DNA of 64,000 nucleotides. It comes from Ornithodoros turicata (taxonomy: Eukaryota; Arthropoda; Arachnida; Ixodida; Argasidae). Position numbers and translations under genes: made by a program. Location of the stretch: NCBI RefSeq assembly GCF_037126465.1, contig NC_088204.1, positions 76,135,807 to 76,199,806 on the forward strand, given 5' to 3'. The notes under the pieces were generated by a model, which was not told where the DNA came from, did not search any database, and worked only from the letters and a program-made list of their open reading frames with translations. Each line of letters begins with the position of its first letter. Position 1 is the stretch's first letter. Below, piece by piece: positions 24,251-37,924 of the stretch.

Positions 24251-27200
24251 ATTCAATAACGAGATGCGTGCAATAAGTCCTGGTTCCAAGCTCATTTCCC
24301 GAACAGTACAGCCTCCAGCCATACCTTCCTCCTTCTCAACAATTCGACATCAACCGCGACGTTTCGGCCCAGCTATCGGCGAGCAGTTTGCCAACACCAA
24401 CGTCACGTGGCATCAACATTCAACAACATACAATAGCTAAACTATATTTGGGAGAGCTTTACGCTTTTATGCGGCGACCACTGCACAAGAACAGCGCAAA
24501 ATGCTCACGCACACGGACACATGCGTAGATATTTTTTAGTCTTTTTTTTTTTCGATAGAGTGCGCCACCATACAACTTTAAATGTGGGTGAACAATGAAA
24601 AATCCCTCTGTCAGCACTTTTATGAATCTAAATCGCCACTCCCGCCAACACACTGCTTAAAATTAAGCCGGTGATCCCGAAACTGTCGTTCCGCGTTTTC
24701 TTTTTTACCTTCTTGTTCGACAAACTTCCCGAAAAGCCTTCTTCGCCGAAACCTTACAAGAAAAGTCGACGCGCAACAAAAAAAAAAAAAAAAAAAAAAA
24801 CAAGAGAGGTCGTGGCATCTCACGGTGAAACATCCGGGAAAGTCGCAGAATCAAAAATTGAACACTTAAAAAAAACACACAACACAAGAGGGTGTTTTGA
24901 AGCTCCATTAAAGCCTGTAAACAGTAAGCTCCTCGCACACACAAAAGACACGCTGCTCGGTGCTTCGATGTCAGAAGCGGGAAGACTTACGAAAACTGCC
25001 GTCGCAGCGAAATTTTTTTTAAAGTTCCGTCGTCAGAGGCAGTTCAGAAGAGGCTCGCAATACGGACGGGATGAGTGCGAAACGGGAAGGTCATTTGTGA
25101 GGCTTCACGAACGAATTTATTTGCAATTAGAGCGTGTACTGACATGAAAGGGCCCAGAAAAAAAAAAAAAGAAGAAGACGAAGAAGAGGAAAACAAAAGA
25201 CGAGTTGTCAAATGGGCGTTAGCACAAATGGTGCCTCTCTGGAAAATAAACTCGAGAGAAAGTGAGAAAGTTAAGCCCGCTCTCTCTCTTCGGAACAGAG
25301 TCATACGATCGGACGTGACGAACGCCACCTAGATATAGGAAGCTCGGCCGCTTGAATGACGTGACCTGTTATGGCAAAATTCTGCGTGGTCATTTCGTGG
25401 CAACCTTTTTTTCTTCTTTCTTTATTTTTTGCCAGATCCCGAACAGTCATGTTCGCTTGGTCGAAGCGAAGCAATCTCGCATGTTCGCGCGGCGACACCG
25501 GATATATAGTAGTATCCGGTGACGTCACATCCGCACTGCAAGGGTGGCGAGGGACAGCATTGGCCCGCACGTCCAAAAGTTCGCGTGGGTTAGCAGACGA
25601 CGAGACCCGAAGACGAACGACTGCGATGCCCCTAGCGGATAAAGTCGCTAGATTCCTGGCACTCATTTCAAAACACATCGTCAACAAACACGCATAAACA
25701 TATCACACACACAGAAAAATAAAACATACATTAAAAGCCATAAAAAAAGTCATAAGCACGGCTACGGAGCTGCATCCGAAAACATATATGTACATTGAGC
25801 ATGAATCAAAAACAACATTCAGAAATAGAGCCGTGAACGATAGGAAACAACGCTATATCACAATAGATGGTCATCAGGAGTATTGTTTCTAGCATATAAT
25901 TACATAGAATTGAGATCATACCAAGCGAGAGCTGGAGCTATACCACTGGAGGTGGACAAAAGGTGACAAGACGAAGAAAGTGAGTTTAACAGAATTTCAC
26001 AACGAGTAATAGGATCAGATGGTCAAATTTTTTTCGACGTAAAATGATGGGCACCCGACAATGATTTGTTGCTCCCGATGGCTACCTAGCCGAATTCTTT
26101 TTCTTTCTAGACCCAGTGTTCTATGCGCATGCAATGTAGTTTTCGCCACCGTACTCCTCGAGCAATGCGAATTTGGTGGCAACTTCGACGCAGTGCTGCC
26201 CGTAGTTTTCCATTTCAATTCTCTAAAATTCAATTCTCTTCTAATCTTCAATTCTCCGATTTCCAATCCGGTTGGTGACGTAAGAATAGTCAGAGGGTTA
26301 AGAGTACTCATGCTATCGAAAAGATAAATTGGTTCGAATCAGTGTCTCGAGTAACTTCTCTTCCTCGCTCTGTGCGTAGAGCAGAAAGAGGGACAATTAT
26401 TGTCACTAGACTTCCTTCCTGTCCTCATCTAACATCAGCCACGTTGCACGGCACGAAATACAATCGGATGAGAAGAACAGAAGCAGCGCGAAAATACCCT
26501 CTTCTTAGACTTCTTTACGCAAGAGGTAAGGGAAGACCGAGATGGAGAAAAAAAAATCCACGCTTTTTATTTTTTTTCTCTTGCCTCTCTTTCCCTCTGG
26601 AGTCAACCCACTGGGAGTACATCTACCGTGCTAATTAATTGCATAATTGACTGCTCTCGCTGATCGTGCTCCAATTGGCTTCGTTACGGCTCCTCTTTAT
26701 CATTGCTCTAGTGGTGCTGAAACATGACGCCTGCTATTTCCAGCCAGTGACGAGTTGCCCATTGTTTTTAGCGTCGCCAACTCTATCTCACGTGACTACG
26801 TCGTCGTGTCACCGCCTGACAAATTCATGGTGTATCAATTTTCCTTCGCTAATTTATTGTGTAAAAGGAAAAACAGAGTACAGCTGTCGCAGACATCTTC
26901 GAATGCAACGCGTGTAAGTCCATACACAACGTAGGAGGGTTTCGGTTCGTAAGGTTAAAACTCGAATAGTACAGGTACCTGTACTATTGTACGCTGCTTG
27001 CCCATTTCTTTTTAAGCCTTTTGCCGCTGTTGTTGCTTCGTTTATGGAGGGAACTTTTCCCTTACGTGTGAACACCACAGAAACAAAATAAATAAATAAA
27101 TAAATGAAAGAAATATACAGTATATGATTCTTCTATACCGCGTGTTATGACATCCTACCTTCAGGGGCTGTCACGGAAAATATTTCTTTTGGGAAGCGCG

Positions 27201-29954
27201 TATTTCCCGAGAAAATTAGTTTGCAAGGGTACGGCTGCGATCTCCCCCAGTCACTTCTTTGGCCTTGTGACGTCAGATCAGCGCAGCACTTTTATTGGCG
27301 CGGAAGGAAGCAAAGCGACTGCTCGACCTCGGGATGCGGAAAAATCGTCCCCGGTGGGAAACTAGGCTAGAACCGGGTCCTAGGTTAGCTTAGGCTTGTT
27401 TTTGACAGTTCACCATCAGGTTAGGGGCTCCACACAGCTGGGCACCCGCGCAACGCTGCGCTACTATACTTGCTACTATACTATACTTTTCTTGCGGGGA
27501 CGATTTCTCCAGGGGACACTTTTTCCTGGGGACGATTTTTCTTACATCCCTCTACCTCAGACGCGGGATGGGCAGCGCCAAATACAACCGCAAAAAGATC
27601 TTTCCCCTTCTTTTCTCGGTGGGATTCATATGCAATAAGGTGCACAGTTAATTCGGGGACAGAATGCGTTTAACCCGCCTCAGATCAAAATCTGTTCAAT
27701 GGGTGATGAACGCGTGCAATCGGAATCTACTTATCCTAAACGTGCGACGTTGCTCATATATATATATTGTTAAGCAGCACAGTATAGCGAGGCCCTCTAT
27801 GTGCATAGACCACCTGCGCCCCTACGTCATTGATGACGTAACGCCGCCGCACTATACCGCCGCTCCATATCTGTACTGTCATTCATGAGTTCCTAATTTC
27901 TCTTCGATTATTTACCCATGTTGGTCATACACTGAACACAAATGTCAAGCTTTATATCCAAGTTCAGAAACTTAACTCATATAGCCTTATAAACACAACG
28001 CTCAAAACAAATACACTGTAATAACACCCACATGATTAATTCTTTACTCAAACCTGGCCATGGCAGCTCATGGTATAGAGGTATTATGCTGAAACATCCT
28101 TTCATCGTACTTGTGAAACAGATTCAGAACCACACCTGTTTAGGTCAGAGCAGTGCACTGTTACCGCCACACGTCAATACAGGAAAGCACCACACCGACA
28201 CTTTCGCGAAAAATCATCGTGGACAACGGGGCAGAAACGCCGCGCACTCAGTGCATACGAATCATCCGTCCGCAAAACCTATTTGCTGGTCCATTTCCAC
28301 CGTTGCCGTCCACAGAAAATGGCCGCGCTCCTAACCAACCGGAACACACAACACAAGCAATCGGAAACGGACGCAGACGACGCTTTCCTTTCCGAGCAGA
28401 CGATGAAACAACATGTCGTCTGCTTCACGCAAAAATCGCCTGCGGGAAAACGAGTAAGTGCTTCACTTCCTCCCCTTTTCTTTCTTTTCGTTTTCAGACA
28501 CTGACCGAAAGCACACGTCCGTTAACGTCAACGACAACGACACCTAGCAAGTTGAGTGAGCCCGCCAAATGCGATTACGTCATGCAGCGTCACGCGGAAT
28601 ATCAGACGACATGCTGGAAGTAGCAGACGACGGGATACGAAACGGGCTGTCATATTAGCGCGGCTACATCAGCATACAGAACGAAACGAATAATGCGTTT
28701 CAGGAAATCAATGACAAAAACGGAAAAAAGATGAGGTAAAGAACGGACAAAAATATAAAATTTCCAATTTAGAAAATTTGCGGTTGGATAGGTGAAAGTG
28801 TTTAGTTCGACGAGGTTCTCGACAAAATTGCTCCCTGTGGGCTCTGCGCGTCACAGCCGTCTTCCGCACATAGTGAACGTAAAATGAGCTCTGAATTCGG
28901 CGCAGACTCCCCATTGGCTCGTTAAAAATGTTACGCAGTTTGCGATTGGTTATTCCCATCCCTACTTATTTTTTTTCGCTCACGTGAGAGAAAAAATGTG
29001 GATGAGATATATTTCCACACGAGGATAAAGGATGCATTCCGTCTTTCGCCGACGGCATTGTGCGGCGTTACGAGTCGTATGGGGACTTTGCGTGCTCAGC
29101 TTTACAAGCGGCAATAACCGTACTTATTTACGACGGACGCGCAGTATTCATCCGCGGTGCATTCATCCAACTGAAGATAAAAATCGGATTTTTATGGGAG
29201 GATGCGATCGTGACATGGAGTTTCGTGCGCAACAGAAATTCTTTCTTTGCGGTATGGCCGTTGTCATGCAAATTGTGGTTCAAGACGCCGTCAACATCCC
29301 GGAGCTAACTCCATAAACATCGCGACGGATTTCGTCTGCAGAGGGTGAGCAAGATTGGATTGGCTGCAGTACGGGAGAAGATAGACAGAGACGAAATCAA
29401 CACAGCGAGAAAATTAGCACGCTGCCAGGGCCAGCCTTCTTCGACAATCGAGAGCAGCAGTTTTATCTATTTATCTACCCCTTAACAGCTGGATGCGCGC
29501 TCATTTACTTGCGCTTAATTTTGATTACGTCACTCATTACCCTCTCTCATATCGCAGCCTGTCAAATATGCTTTATCTCATGAAGACGTGTTTGTCCTCG
29601 GAGTTTAAGGAGGAGTTTCCTTCATCTTTAAGCAACAGTCGGACGTTTATCCAAGGAAAAATGTCTTCGAAAAGCAACTTTACTACAAGCGATCGCTTAA
29701 CAGATAAAAATTGCCACGAATTTATCATCTAGTTAATTCCAATATGTAATCACCCGCGCTGGTTACGATTCAATCACTCACCAAAGTTGAGTTGCAATCT
29801 TCTTCTGCACCTGACGTGACTGTTGTTGTCCACGTGGAAGAATTGGAAGAAGCGGTTCTATCATCCAGTCCACGATATTCCTTCCGTTTCTTGTTATCCG
29901 TGCGCCAGCTGTTCTGTCTATGTGTTTTCCCTAAGTTTTTCTCAGACGCTATCA

Positions 29955-30078
29955 GACAAGTGTCGACACAGTTCCCTGTGAAGTCGGCCCAGGACGAACG
30001 ATCTCCCCCTGCGATAGTCGCGACGTTGCCAGCATGAGCGTGGTAGAGTACGGCAAGCAGTTCCACCACCACCCATTC
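29955..30078 (+). mobile_element. SINE fragment, same family, + orientation
   Basis: Contains TGAAGTCGGCCCAGGACG and GTCGCGACGTTGCC, and ends in CCACCACCACCC. The tRNA-like head is lost. Confidence 0.6.
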
Positions 30079-31879
30079 CATATCTTCGTTCTTTTTATGA
30101 AAAACGACAGAAAAAAAAATATTGTGTTCGAAGTCACGAATTTTTTAAATGAATAAATAATGAATATAGTCACGAAAGTGAACATTTTTCAATCGGACCA
30201 ATCATTCACACTCTCACACAAGCAGAGCAACTCTTCCGTTGAGTCAGGGTTCGGTTGGGTATTGGTTCGCCACCCAAATAAGAGTACGTGGCCCCTCTTC
30301 GACATGTACCACCACCGATGCCTCAATGTAAACACATATTTCGAATTCGATGTACATCATCGACGATCACAGCAACCAGAAAGAGAGAGAGGGAGAGAGA
30401 GTGGGGGGGGGGGCAAAGACTGCGACTTACGACCCTTGAGAGAACATCTCCCCTCAGGGGAAACATAGCCTCGGGAAAGGGAAAAAGAAAGATGAACGAC
30501 CCGTAAGGGAAAAAGACAACACAACACTAACTCTAAATAAATAAAAAGAGTAAAATCGAGGGGGGGAAAAAATACTCTGGTTGGAAAGTGTGCGCATCGA
30601 GGCCTCCCATTCTGCAAACGAAATTTATCCCGGGTCACAGAAGCGAACACCCTGTTGTTGTGTCCTTTCTTTTGGACTTCTCGTACTTTCGTTTTCTGTG
30701 CGCACACGACGGCTTTCAGCGCCCTCTGTGCGAGGCAGATTTGTCATGCGTCTCCGTCTTTTCTTTTACTTCGCTGTCGCGTACAATTGCGTATGTGCAT
30801 GTGTATTGTTGGCTGCGGGAATAAGAAATGGTGAAGTTCGAAAGGCGGAAAAGTCGCGAGGCTAACCTCATGACGGACGACACGAGGTGGAATAGAAGAC
30901 GAAGGAAGTCGCACGTTCGCAAGACTTCTACAATTCCTTTTTTTTATAAAAGAACAACAGGAACGAAGACGGGTAGAAAACACAATTTTTCCACCTACTT
31001 CTTCTTTTCGCAAGATTACAGCCCTATATGTTTTGCAGGAGGAACAGCGAGTTACAACTTGGTGCTTCTGCGGTTGGTGGCGTCCTATTTCCCAGCGATT
31101 CTGCCTGCTGGGACTGTAAGAAGTTTGACAGGCACGTGTAAACGTAATTATCCGTGACCCAGTTTTGAGTATAGGGCATAAACGGGCAGTTTAACAAAAT
31201 TCTAGAAGCGACATTAAGTGTCGGAAATCTTGTGGCGCTACACCGACAATCCATAGCTCGAGCCCATCGTGGAAATGTTACGCGACATCTCATCAAAAAA
31301 GACCCCAAAAATGAACGGTGCAGCCTGTTTTTTTTTTTTTTACGGGGCTTTTTTTACCGGAATGCCGTCACATACATCCCTAGATACTACATTCAAACTG
31401 CATGTTCGCAAGCTTATTCAAAAAGACAACGTGCCCTCTCTTCGTAGTAACTGTACGACGACGACAACGTCAGCTTTCAGCCTCTTTCCATTTTACTGTT
31501 CTTACAATGTTTCCGGCCTCCCGTTCCATTAAACCAGACCACAAAACTTTTATTTTCGCCTTCTCCTAACGGAGGCTGCCTCTCGAAGGGCGCGAAACTA
31601 AAGAAGTAACAAGCTCTCGAAAGAACCTCTCGCGGCCACTTCTGAAAACGACTCTTTCGCCGGACGCACGTACAAAGGCGGTATAAAGCAAAGCAAACTT
31701 ACAAGCACCCTATTAGCCACCGTACAGCCAGAAGGGCGCCCTACATCGAAGCACACAATCGGAAACGAATGAAAGAAACAGAAACCCAAAGGGTATCGTT
31801 CGTCGTCACGAGTGGAAGAATGGCCGCCACCTTTAACAGCAGACGACAGCAACACGCCTTCACTTACCGCGCCAGCACA

Positions 31880-31980
31880 AAAGAACCAATCAGCAAAACG
31901 AAACCCAACGAAAGCAGACGACAACGTCGCGTATAAAAGAGACTTCCCCGTCCTCCCCCTCTCTCTCTCTCTCTCTCTCG
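31880..31980 (+). promoter_or_regulatory. promoter-like cluster: CCAAT, GCAGACGAC, TATA
   Basis: CCAAT at 31886, GCAGACGAC at 31914 and GTATAAAAG at 31931 are spaced like a core promoter on the + strand. A (CT)n tract follows at 31958-31979. Further GCAGACGAC copies are at 31839 and 32041. No ORF of note lies downstream, so the transcript, if any, is unknown. Confidence 0.3.
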
Positions 31981-32639
31981 AACGCACACACAAACGTTCA
32001 CGATCCAAATAAATCAGTCCAGAAACCGAAACAACGAGTAGCAGACGACTGCTCGCTGTCGTTGCAGAAACAAGGGGGCCAGCGGACACATGGTTGTCGA
32101 CGCACTTTGCCTTTCACGCTGAAACGAGCGGGGAGAACGAACGTCGCTGTATTTCACGCGAGCGACACATAACTGGGAGGTTGTGTGCATTTTTTGCTTT
32201 GGTTTCGGTTTCACGATATTGAGGGAGGTTGTGACATGTACCAAAGAAAGAAGGAGTGTGTGCATCAATAGAGGGGCGCGGTAGAAATCTTTATTCTGAG
32301 CAGGCACGGGTGTGTAGCGCGTGGACCCGGCGTCTTTAGGTGGGGGGACATAAATGGGGCATTTAGGGGGATGCAGAGGTGCGCTTTCGGAGGGTAACGA
32401 CAATCAAGAAGAAATGAGAAAATAAATGAGAGTGAAGTGCGGCTGAAAGGAGACAGGTTTGAATGGACACGTGCTGTTCAGCGGAATGAAAGCAAACCTT
32501 GGAGCGAGAGTAATGAGATAGAACGGGATTGAAAAGAGAGCCGCTGGATGCGAGGGTGCCCAAAGGTGAAGCCTATACTGAAAGAGCCACAGAAAGATGT
32601 CGCTTTAGGACTCTTTTTGGCAGAGCTGTAGAGAGTCTC

Positions 32640-32915
32640 TGGAGAGTTTGGCCATGGGGAGGAGCCTGACCCAAAGCGCGCCATTTGACGTCACACTATG
32701 GGCGGCGCCAAGGCCAGTGGCGCCATTTTGGATCAGAGCTACCGCCTTGAAATCTACCATTCCGCCATTTTGGAGCAGAGGCACAGCCCTGAAATCATCC
32801 CCGTGTCGCCGCGGCTCGCTTTTCATCCCGGTCGAGTGGGCGGAGCATTGACGGCTCTGACATCACAGCGGCTCCCCATCCCCGTGCGGCAAAAGATCAA
32901 AGAATGACCAAACTC
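32640..32915. repeat. possible MITE with GGAGAGTTTGG ends
   Basis: The left end GGAGAGTTTGGCCAT and the right end ATGACCAAACTCTCC are inverted copies over 15 bp with one mismatch. The interior is GC-rich, with CRE TGACGTCA at 32686 and two CGCCATTTTGGA(T/G)CAGAG repeats (32731 and 32763 regions). No clear target duplication. Confidence 0.45.
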
Positions 32916-34452
32916 TCCCCATAAACGGCTCTGCTTTTTGGCGTTTGCGTTGTTGTGGTACTACACTCGTCTTGCTGGACGCACTGGCAAAAAAAAAAAA
33001 GTGACAAGAACATCGTGTAAGCTGCAACATAAATCGGCGAGAGAAATGGGGGCACATTGAAGCACGGGGTACACTGAAACAGTCAACTTTTCTGGTCCTT
33101 GTCTGGCGCAAGCAGCTCCACCTTTCGACGGTAACGTCGTTCCATACACTTCTGCTCCATTCAGAAAAGCGTCACGGTGCTACGTAGAGCGGATCGCCCC
33201 CGAGACAACAAAAAGTGGTTCCTGGCATCAAAAGCAAATTTTCTCTGACTACACTTATTGTCTGTGTGCTCGAGAATGCTTGCACAAGAAGCACGAAAGA
33301 TGGGACGTACTTGTAGGTCCCTCTTTTGCAGTATATTAACTTCCCAAACTCTAGTAACTTATGGCGTCTCGCTCGAGGGCAAAATGGCGTTTACCGGTGC
33401 CATGCCGCTATGGGGCAAATTGCAAGACACAGCAAACATTGAGCAGAGCAAAGCCTATAGGACGTCCCAGGAATAAACGGCGCCCAAATACTGTTTGTAA
33501 AGTTGCAACCTGCTGTGCGACTGAAATGGTTGGTTCCTCTTATATTTTTACTTCTATGTTTCCCCGCGCTTTCGGAGAACACGGCCGGACACTTTGAAGA
33601 TGCCACCCTCGTTCCTAGCATTTATAGGGTCTGGATATTGCTTCTACAGTTTGGCGCAGAAACACGGGAGATCAAGTTACAGTGAGGGGTTCTCCCAATG
33701 GTTCTGTGTAGCAAACAGGACGCTATAAATCTCCGGGTTCGAGGTTGGTTTGGTCAGCCGAGGTAACGTTTGTACGGGGTGTATTGTTTTTGTCAAGCGT
33801 GTAACATAGGCCATGCGAAGGGAAGGCCATCAATGGGCGCGTTAAGCAGGCTCCCCAGCGCCATAACCCGGGTTTTCAGGGGAACATACCCTTGGTGCCT
33901 CTACTTAATGGTGTTTGTGAGCCTATCCGGAAGCCGAGCGCCAGAGCCGCTGAGCGCGCGCCGCCTATCGAGCTTTCTTTTGTCGTCTGCTTTTAAGTAA
34001 ACATAGCAGTAGACCATAGCAGTCCTCTATAATCGTATAACTATTTACCGCTGACATCCGATGATTCCGGAAACACAAAGAGCATGGACGGTTGCAACGT
34101 GTTCCAACGGTTGCGCCATTTCGAAAGGCAGTACACCGGAAATGCGTCACGCTCCGGAACTGGCCTCGCTCTTCCCCAGCGTTCTCCGGCTCCCCGGCTC
34201 CGAAGAAGGGGTGCGCAGGGTGCACCCGGGAACGTGCACCGGAAGTCACTTTGGATGTGTTAAGTGATCCCCTGAAAGAGGGAATGTTCCCGGAGCACGA
34301 ACCTAACGCGCCCATTGGGGACCAAAAAACAACGCCATGAGCGGGAAAGTGGGAACAGGATGAGACTTGGCTAACGGATTCCGAGGCGAACGGACGTCTC
34401 AGGATGAACGTCTTGACTGTCAATATCATCGTGTAAATAAATCTATCGTGGA

Positions 34453-34728
34453 GTGACCAAGAAGTTGCCCAATTTCATCGTCGAACACCACGGAGACAAC
34501 TGGCAACGGCAAGCAGTGGGATCAGCAGAAAGAAGAAAACAACGAACCAACATACTTTTTTACTCTGTTGTGGATGACTTCATAGAATATTACAGTCTAG
34601 TGTGACATGAGAAGTACGAACCGAACCAGGACTGGGTTCAATGCAAGGTTTGCAAAGGCTGGTCACATTGGGATTCTAGTAACAAAGACCTATTATACGC
34701 TTGCCGCGACTGCACAGCAAATCCCTGA
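34453..34728 (+). pseudogene. remnant encoding a PHD-like zinc finger tail
   Basis: Reading from GTG 34453 in one frame to TGA 34726-34728 gives about 90 codons with a single internal TGA (just before HEKYEPNQDWVQC). The C-terminal part has DWVQC, then CKGW, SHWD and YACRDC. That is the Cys/Trp/His spacing of the PHD-like finger that often closes pogo- or piggyBac-type transposase ORFs and some host proteins. Upstream residues such as YSVVDDFIEYYSL fit no family I know. I infer an old transposase or gene tail; no catalytic part was found nearby. Confidence 0.4.
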
Positions 34729-35659
34729 TTCCTGCTTTATGCAATACCCAATTGTATGAACATACCCGTAGCCTGTTGCTACGTGCCCCAAGATTGGGGC
34801 CTTTGGAAACACACTGCCTCCGGTTGCGTATTAAAAGTTTTGGCCATACTGTCACGAAATATTCGCGTCATTTTTATTCCACAGTATCCAAAGGGATCAA
34901 CAGTGCAGCTAGTGCACTGAAACGCCTACACCCCCAAGTACGTTTCGAATTAGGACGGTTTTCTAAAAAAAAATGTTTCAACTTGCCCCCCTTCCCCTAA
35001 CCCAACTTACGAAATCTAACTTTTAAACACACACACACACACGATAGAGGAGTACGCACACAGTGCGGCGATTCTCGTAGCTTTTTAGTTATTTATTTTG
35101 ATTTTATGCGCCCTTGCAAAGGAAACTGAAGCCCCGTCGAGGCAGAGATACATTACATTTCTGCCAATGACTGGTGCATGACTGGTGATGACAGTCAGCT
35201 TGTTTCAGTGCATGTCTTGAAAAATACAAATTTGAGAAACGTTCCACCTATATTCTGGTTTACACGGCAGCTTCCACTCTAACCATTTCGAAGAGTGCGA
35301 GTTACAGAGACAGTGAGTGAGAGAGTCACAATTCTCTACGAAAATATACTCGAAAAGCCGGGAGATGAAGGCATAATGTAAAATACTTTACTACTCTGGC
35401 TTACATAACAATATAAAACAACAAAACAGTAGACGTTTCGCCATCTATACAGGCGGCATCATGGCGACGTCAACCTATTTATCCAGGAGGGCGCTGTACA
35501 CTTTCGGTAGGGGGCGCCGGTTTGTGTTACAGGCTGATACATCACGTCTAATAATAAACAAGGATTCTAACAACTTTCTTGGGCCCCATCGTGTCTCCCG
35601 TGCCAAGGTTTTTGCGTTATAAAAATTAAACACGTGTCCGCAAACCCCAACAGTGATCA

Positions 35660-35812
35660 CCCAAGCAGCACAATGTACTGAAAGTCGAGTGCAATAGGGG
35701 TGGACGGTATGTGTCTTATCAATGTTCCTTAGTTTCAAGAGTCTGTTCAAGGTCTTCCACCTACCCGTCCACCCCCATTGCACTCGACTTTCAGTACATT
35801 GTGCTGCCTGGG
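35660..35812. mobile_element. fold-back MITE 'CCCAAGCAGCAC', copy 1
   Basis: A 153-bp near-palindrome. The left arm begins CCCAAGCAGCACAATGTACT and the right arm is its inverse over about 47 bp, with a loop of about 55 bp. No clear target duplication. It shares both arms and loop with 43956-44108. Confidence 0.85.
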
Positions 35813-37636
35813 CAACCAGTTCGGTCTTCATTCGTGTGGCATTCGTGGCCTTGGCAACGTCCCTTCTACGTTCTTTAAAACGTGTTACTCGTTACACGCT
35901 TTTTAACGTGTTACTCGCTGCGGCGGGGTGCGGTCTTTAGGCTTTCCTGCATATAGGTGTCGAAACGTCTACTGTTTTGTTTTATATTGTTACGTAAGCC
36001 GGAGTAGTAAAGTATTTTACATGATGACAATTCTCTATTTAACGCATCAACTACGATACTGAGATATAACGCACAGAGAATGCTCCCTAACACCGACATA
36101 AACCTTTCCTCCTCCCCCCACACTCTACAAGAGCCGCCTCTCAAAGTATTTTCGACAGATTTACAATAAAGAGAGAGTACGGTAGCTGTCCACTCGGAAA
36201 TTGACAACGAAATCCCGCATTAGGACACTGCTCTCTCTCTTGACCCGGGGCACAGTCGAGCCTCTCAATCCACTTAGTATAGAGAAATCTAAGCCGAGAA
36301 AACGAAGAGGGTCCCCCTCAGTAAGCAAACTGCTCTCCGATAGCCGTTGGGATAGCTCCTAGAGAAAATCGCTCACCGAGCGAAAAAAGAGACGCTTTAA
36401 AATTTAACACCATCAGGCGAGGAAGATAGGATTGGTATTTTTATTTTTTGCTACCCATTCGCTCTATCGTGTCTTCTCTTCGTATCATCGTCACGCCTTT
36501 TCTCTGTCCGAAATGTTTTTTTTTTCTTCCCCGTATCGCGTTACGTTTACTTGCGTGGAAGTCGTTCTTCTTTTTAGTCTTTGTGACGTCACTCGATCTT
36601 TTTTCTCAACTAACTGTCTCCCCCCCCCCCCCCTCAAGAAAAAAAAAGAAAAATTTTGCCGACACAGCATAAGCTGTTGCTGCTCGGGTAACGAAAAATA
36701 AAATAGAAGAGCCGCACTTACTTTGCGACGTGACAACCTATATCGAATATCTGTGTATACTATATAGCGCATTAACCGAAGTGTGTCCCTATAGTGTCTC
36801 TTATTTTATTGCTGACTCCAGTCTCGTTTTTCTTTCTTTCTTTCTTTTTTTGTCTATTTCTCGTCGCTTTACGAAATCCAATAAAGGTAAATGTCAACTG
36901 GCGAAATAAGTGCTTATGATGAATGCGATCAAAATGTTGGAGCAAGGGAAGTCACCCGCATATGCAGTAAATCGCATCACATCACACACACATATCACGT
37001 CACATCTCCATATTTTTTCATTTACCATCATCATCATCATCATCATCTTGCAGTCAATGTTTCTTTCATTCGGATTTTCATTTGTATACGCGTTCGATAC
37101 ACCGGTATTCTTTGTGGCCGGCCTGGCTTTTTCTTTTTTTTTTTTTTTGTCAACTGTAGACAACTTATATCAATCCACTGGGATTGCAGGATTCCGAAGC
37201 TTCCGTTACCCGTTCCTTTGCAGCGCATATGTGGGGGCAAATATTTAAGTATCCCGTACATGTCTAAGCACTTTACGTTGTCACCACTCATATTAGACCC
37301 CTAGCTATGGGGTAGCGTTCCACTCCTAGAGTGGAAAACCTCCCCACTTCATCATCACAATATATATGTTGTTGTTGTTTACGTTGCGTGACAGCACAAC
37401 ACGAATGTGTCGAACTGTATCGACCAAAGCTGTACAGCACTGTACTGAAAACGACATCCCGATGCACATCCTGCAGGACAGTACCAGATGTCGTCGGAGA
37501 CTTGTGGGGGATCCTCCTCCGCCCGCAACGCCATGTGGCTCTACGCTGTACCACGACAGACGGCAGCACTCATCCGCAGTCACGTGCCCGGCTGAGACGA
37601 ATGATAACCCTTGCGCTTCGTTGGCACGTCAATAGA

Positions 37637-37792
37637 CCTCTGCCAGAGAAACATCATCGTGACGTTGGTAGACAGACTGAAACCGAAACAAATCGGAAGG
37701 AGAGGGCTGGGTTCCACGAATAAACCTCTACCTGAGAAACGTTCTCATGACGTTGGTAGACAGATCGGAAGGGAGAGCTGGGTTCTACGAAT
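37637..37792 (+). repeat. two-copy tandem duplication
   Basis: 37637-37723 and 37725-37792 share CCTCTRCCWGAGAAAC, TGACGTTGGTAGACAGA and GAGCTGGGTTCYACGAAT. The first copy has about 16 extra bases (CTGAAACCGAAACAA). Confidence 0.7.
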
Positions 37793-37924
37793 GGGCACTT
37801 GTTCGCTGCCTCCTATTGAAAGAAAAGTAGGACCGAAGGTCGCGTCCCTTTCAGGGATCATCGTAATCCCCTCAAGACCGTGACTTTCGGGCGCGACCTT
37901 GTTCGCCGCTAGCTTCGAGCGTAG

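Larger units (their letters stand above)
18690..29950. other. non-coding; no gene recognised
   Basis: It contains GCAGACGAC sites (19232, 19247, 19275, 20518, 25593, 28373, 28415, 28623) and CRE palindromes (20275, 22437, 25520, 27268). CCAAT boxes occur twice around 20440-20475, and TATA-like sequences are at 22310, 22450 and 25500. A LINE scrap is at 22610 and SINE scraps at 23193 and 24109. The longest ORF (20730-21527, minus, 265 codons) has no recognisable domain. Confidence 0.5.
30080..34450. other. non-coding; no gene recognised
   Basis: Low-complexity runs, the promoter-like cluster at 31880 and the GGAGAGTTTGG element at 32640. GCAGACGAC occurs at 31839, 31914, 32041 and 33982. ORFs of 150-160 codons at 31598 and 33965 (both minus) show no known motifs. 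Confidence 0.5.

Noticed and set aside
28153..28623. 156-codon ORF
   Set aside because: No domain; spans two GCAGACGAC sites in an open stretch; no splice or start support.
33965..34429. 154-codon minus-strand ORF
   Set aside because: No recognisable motif; competes with ORFs of similar length in other frames.
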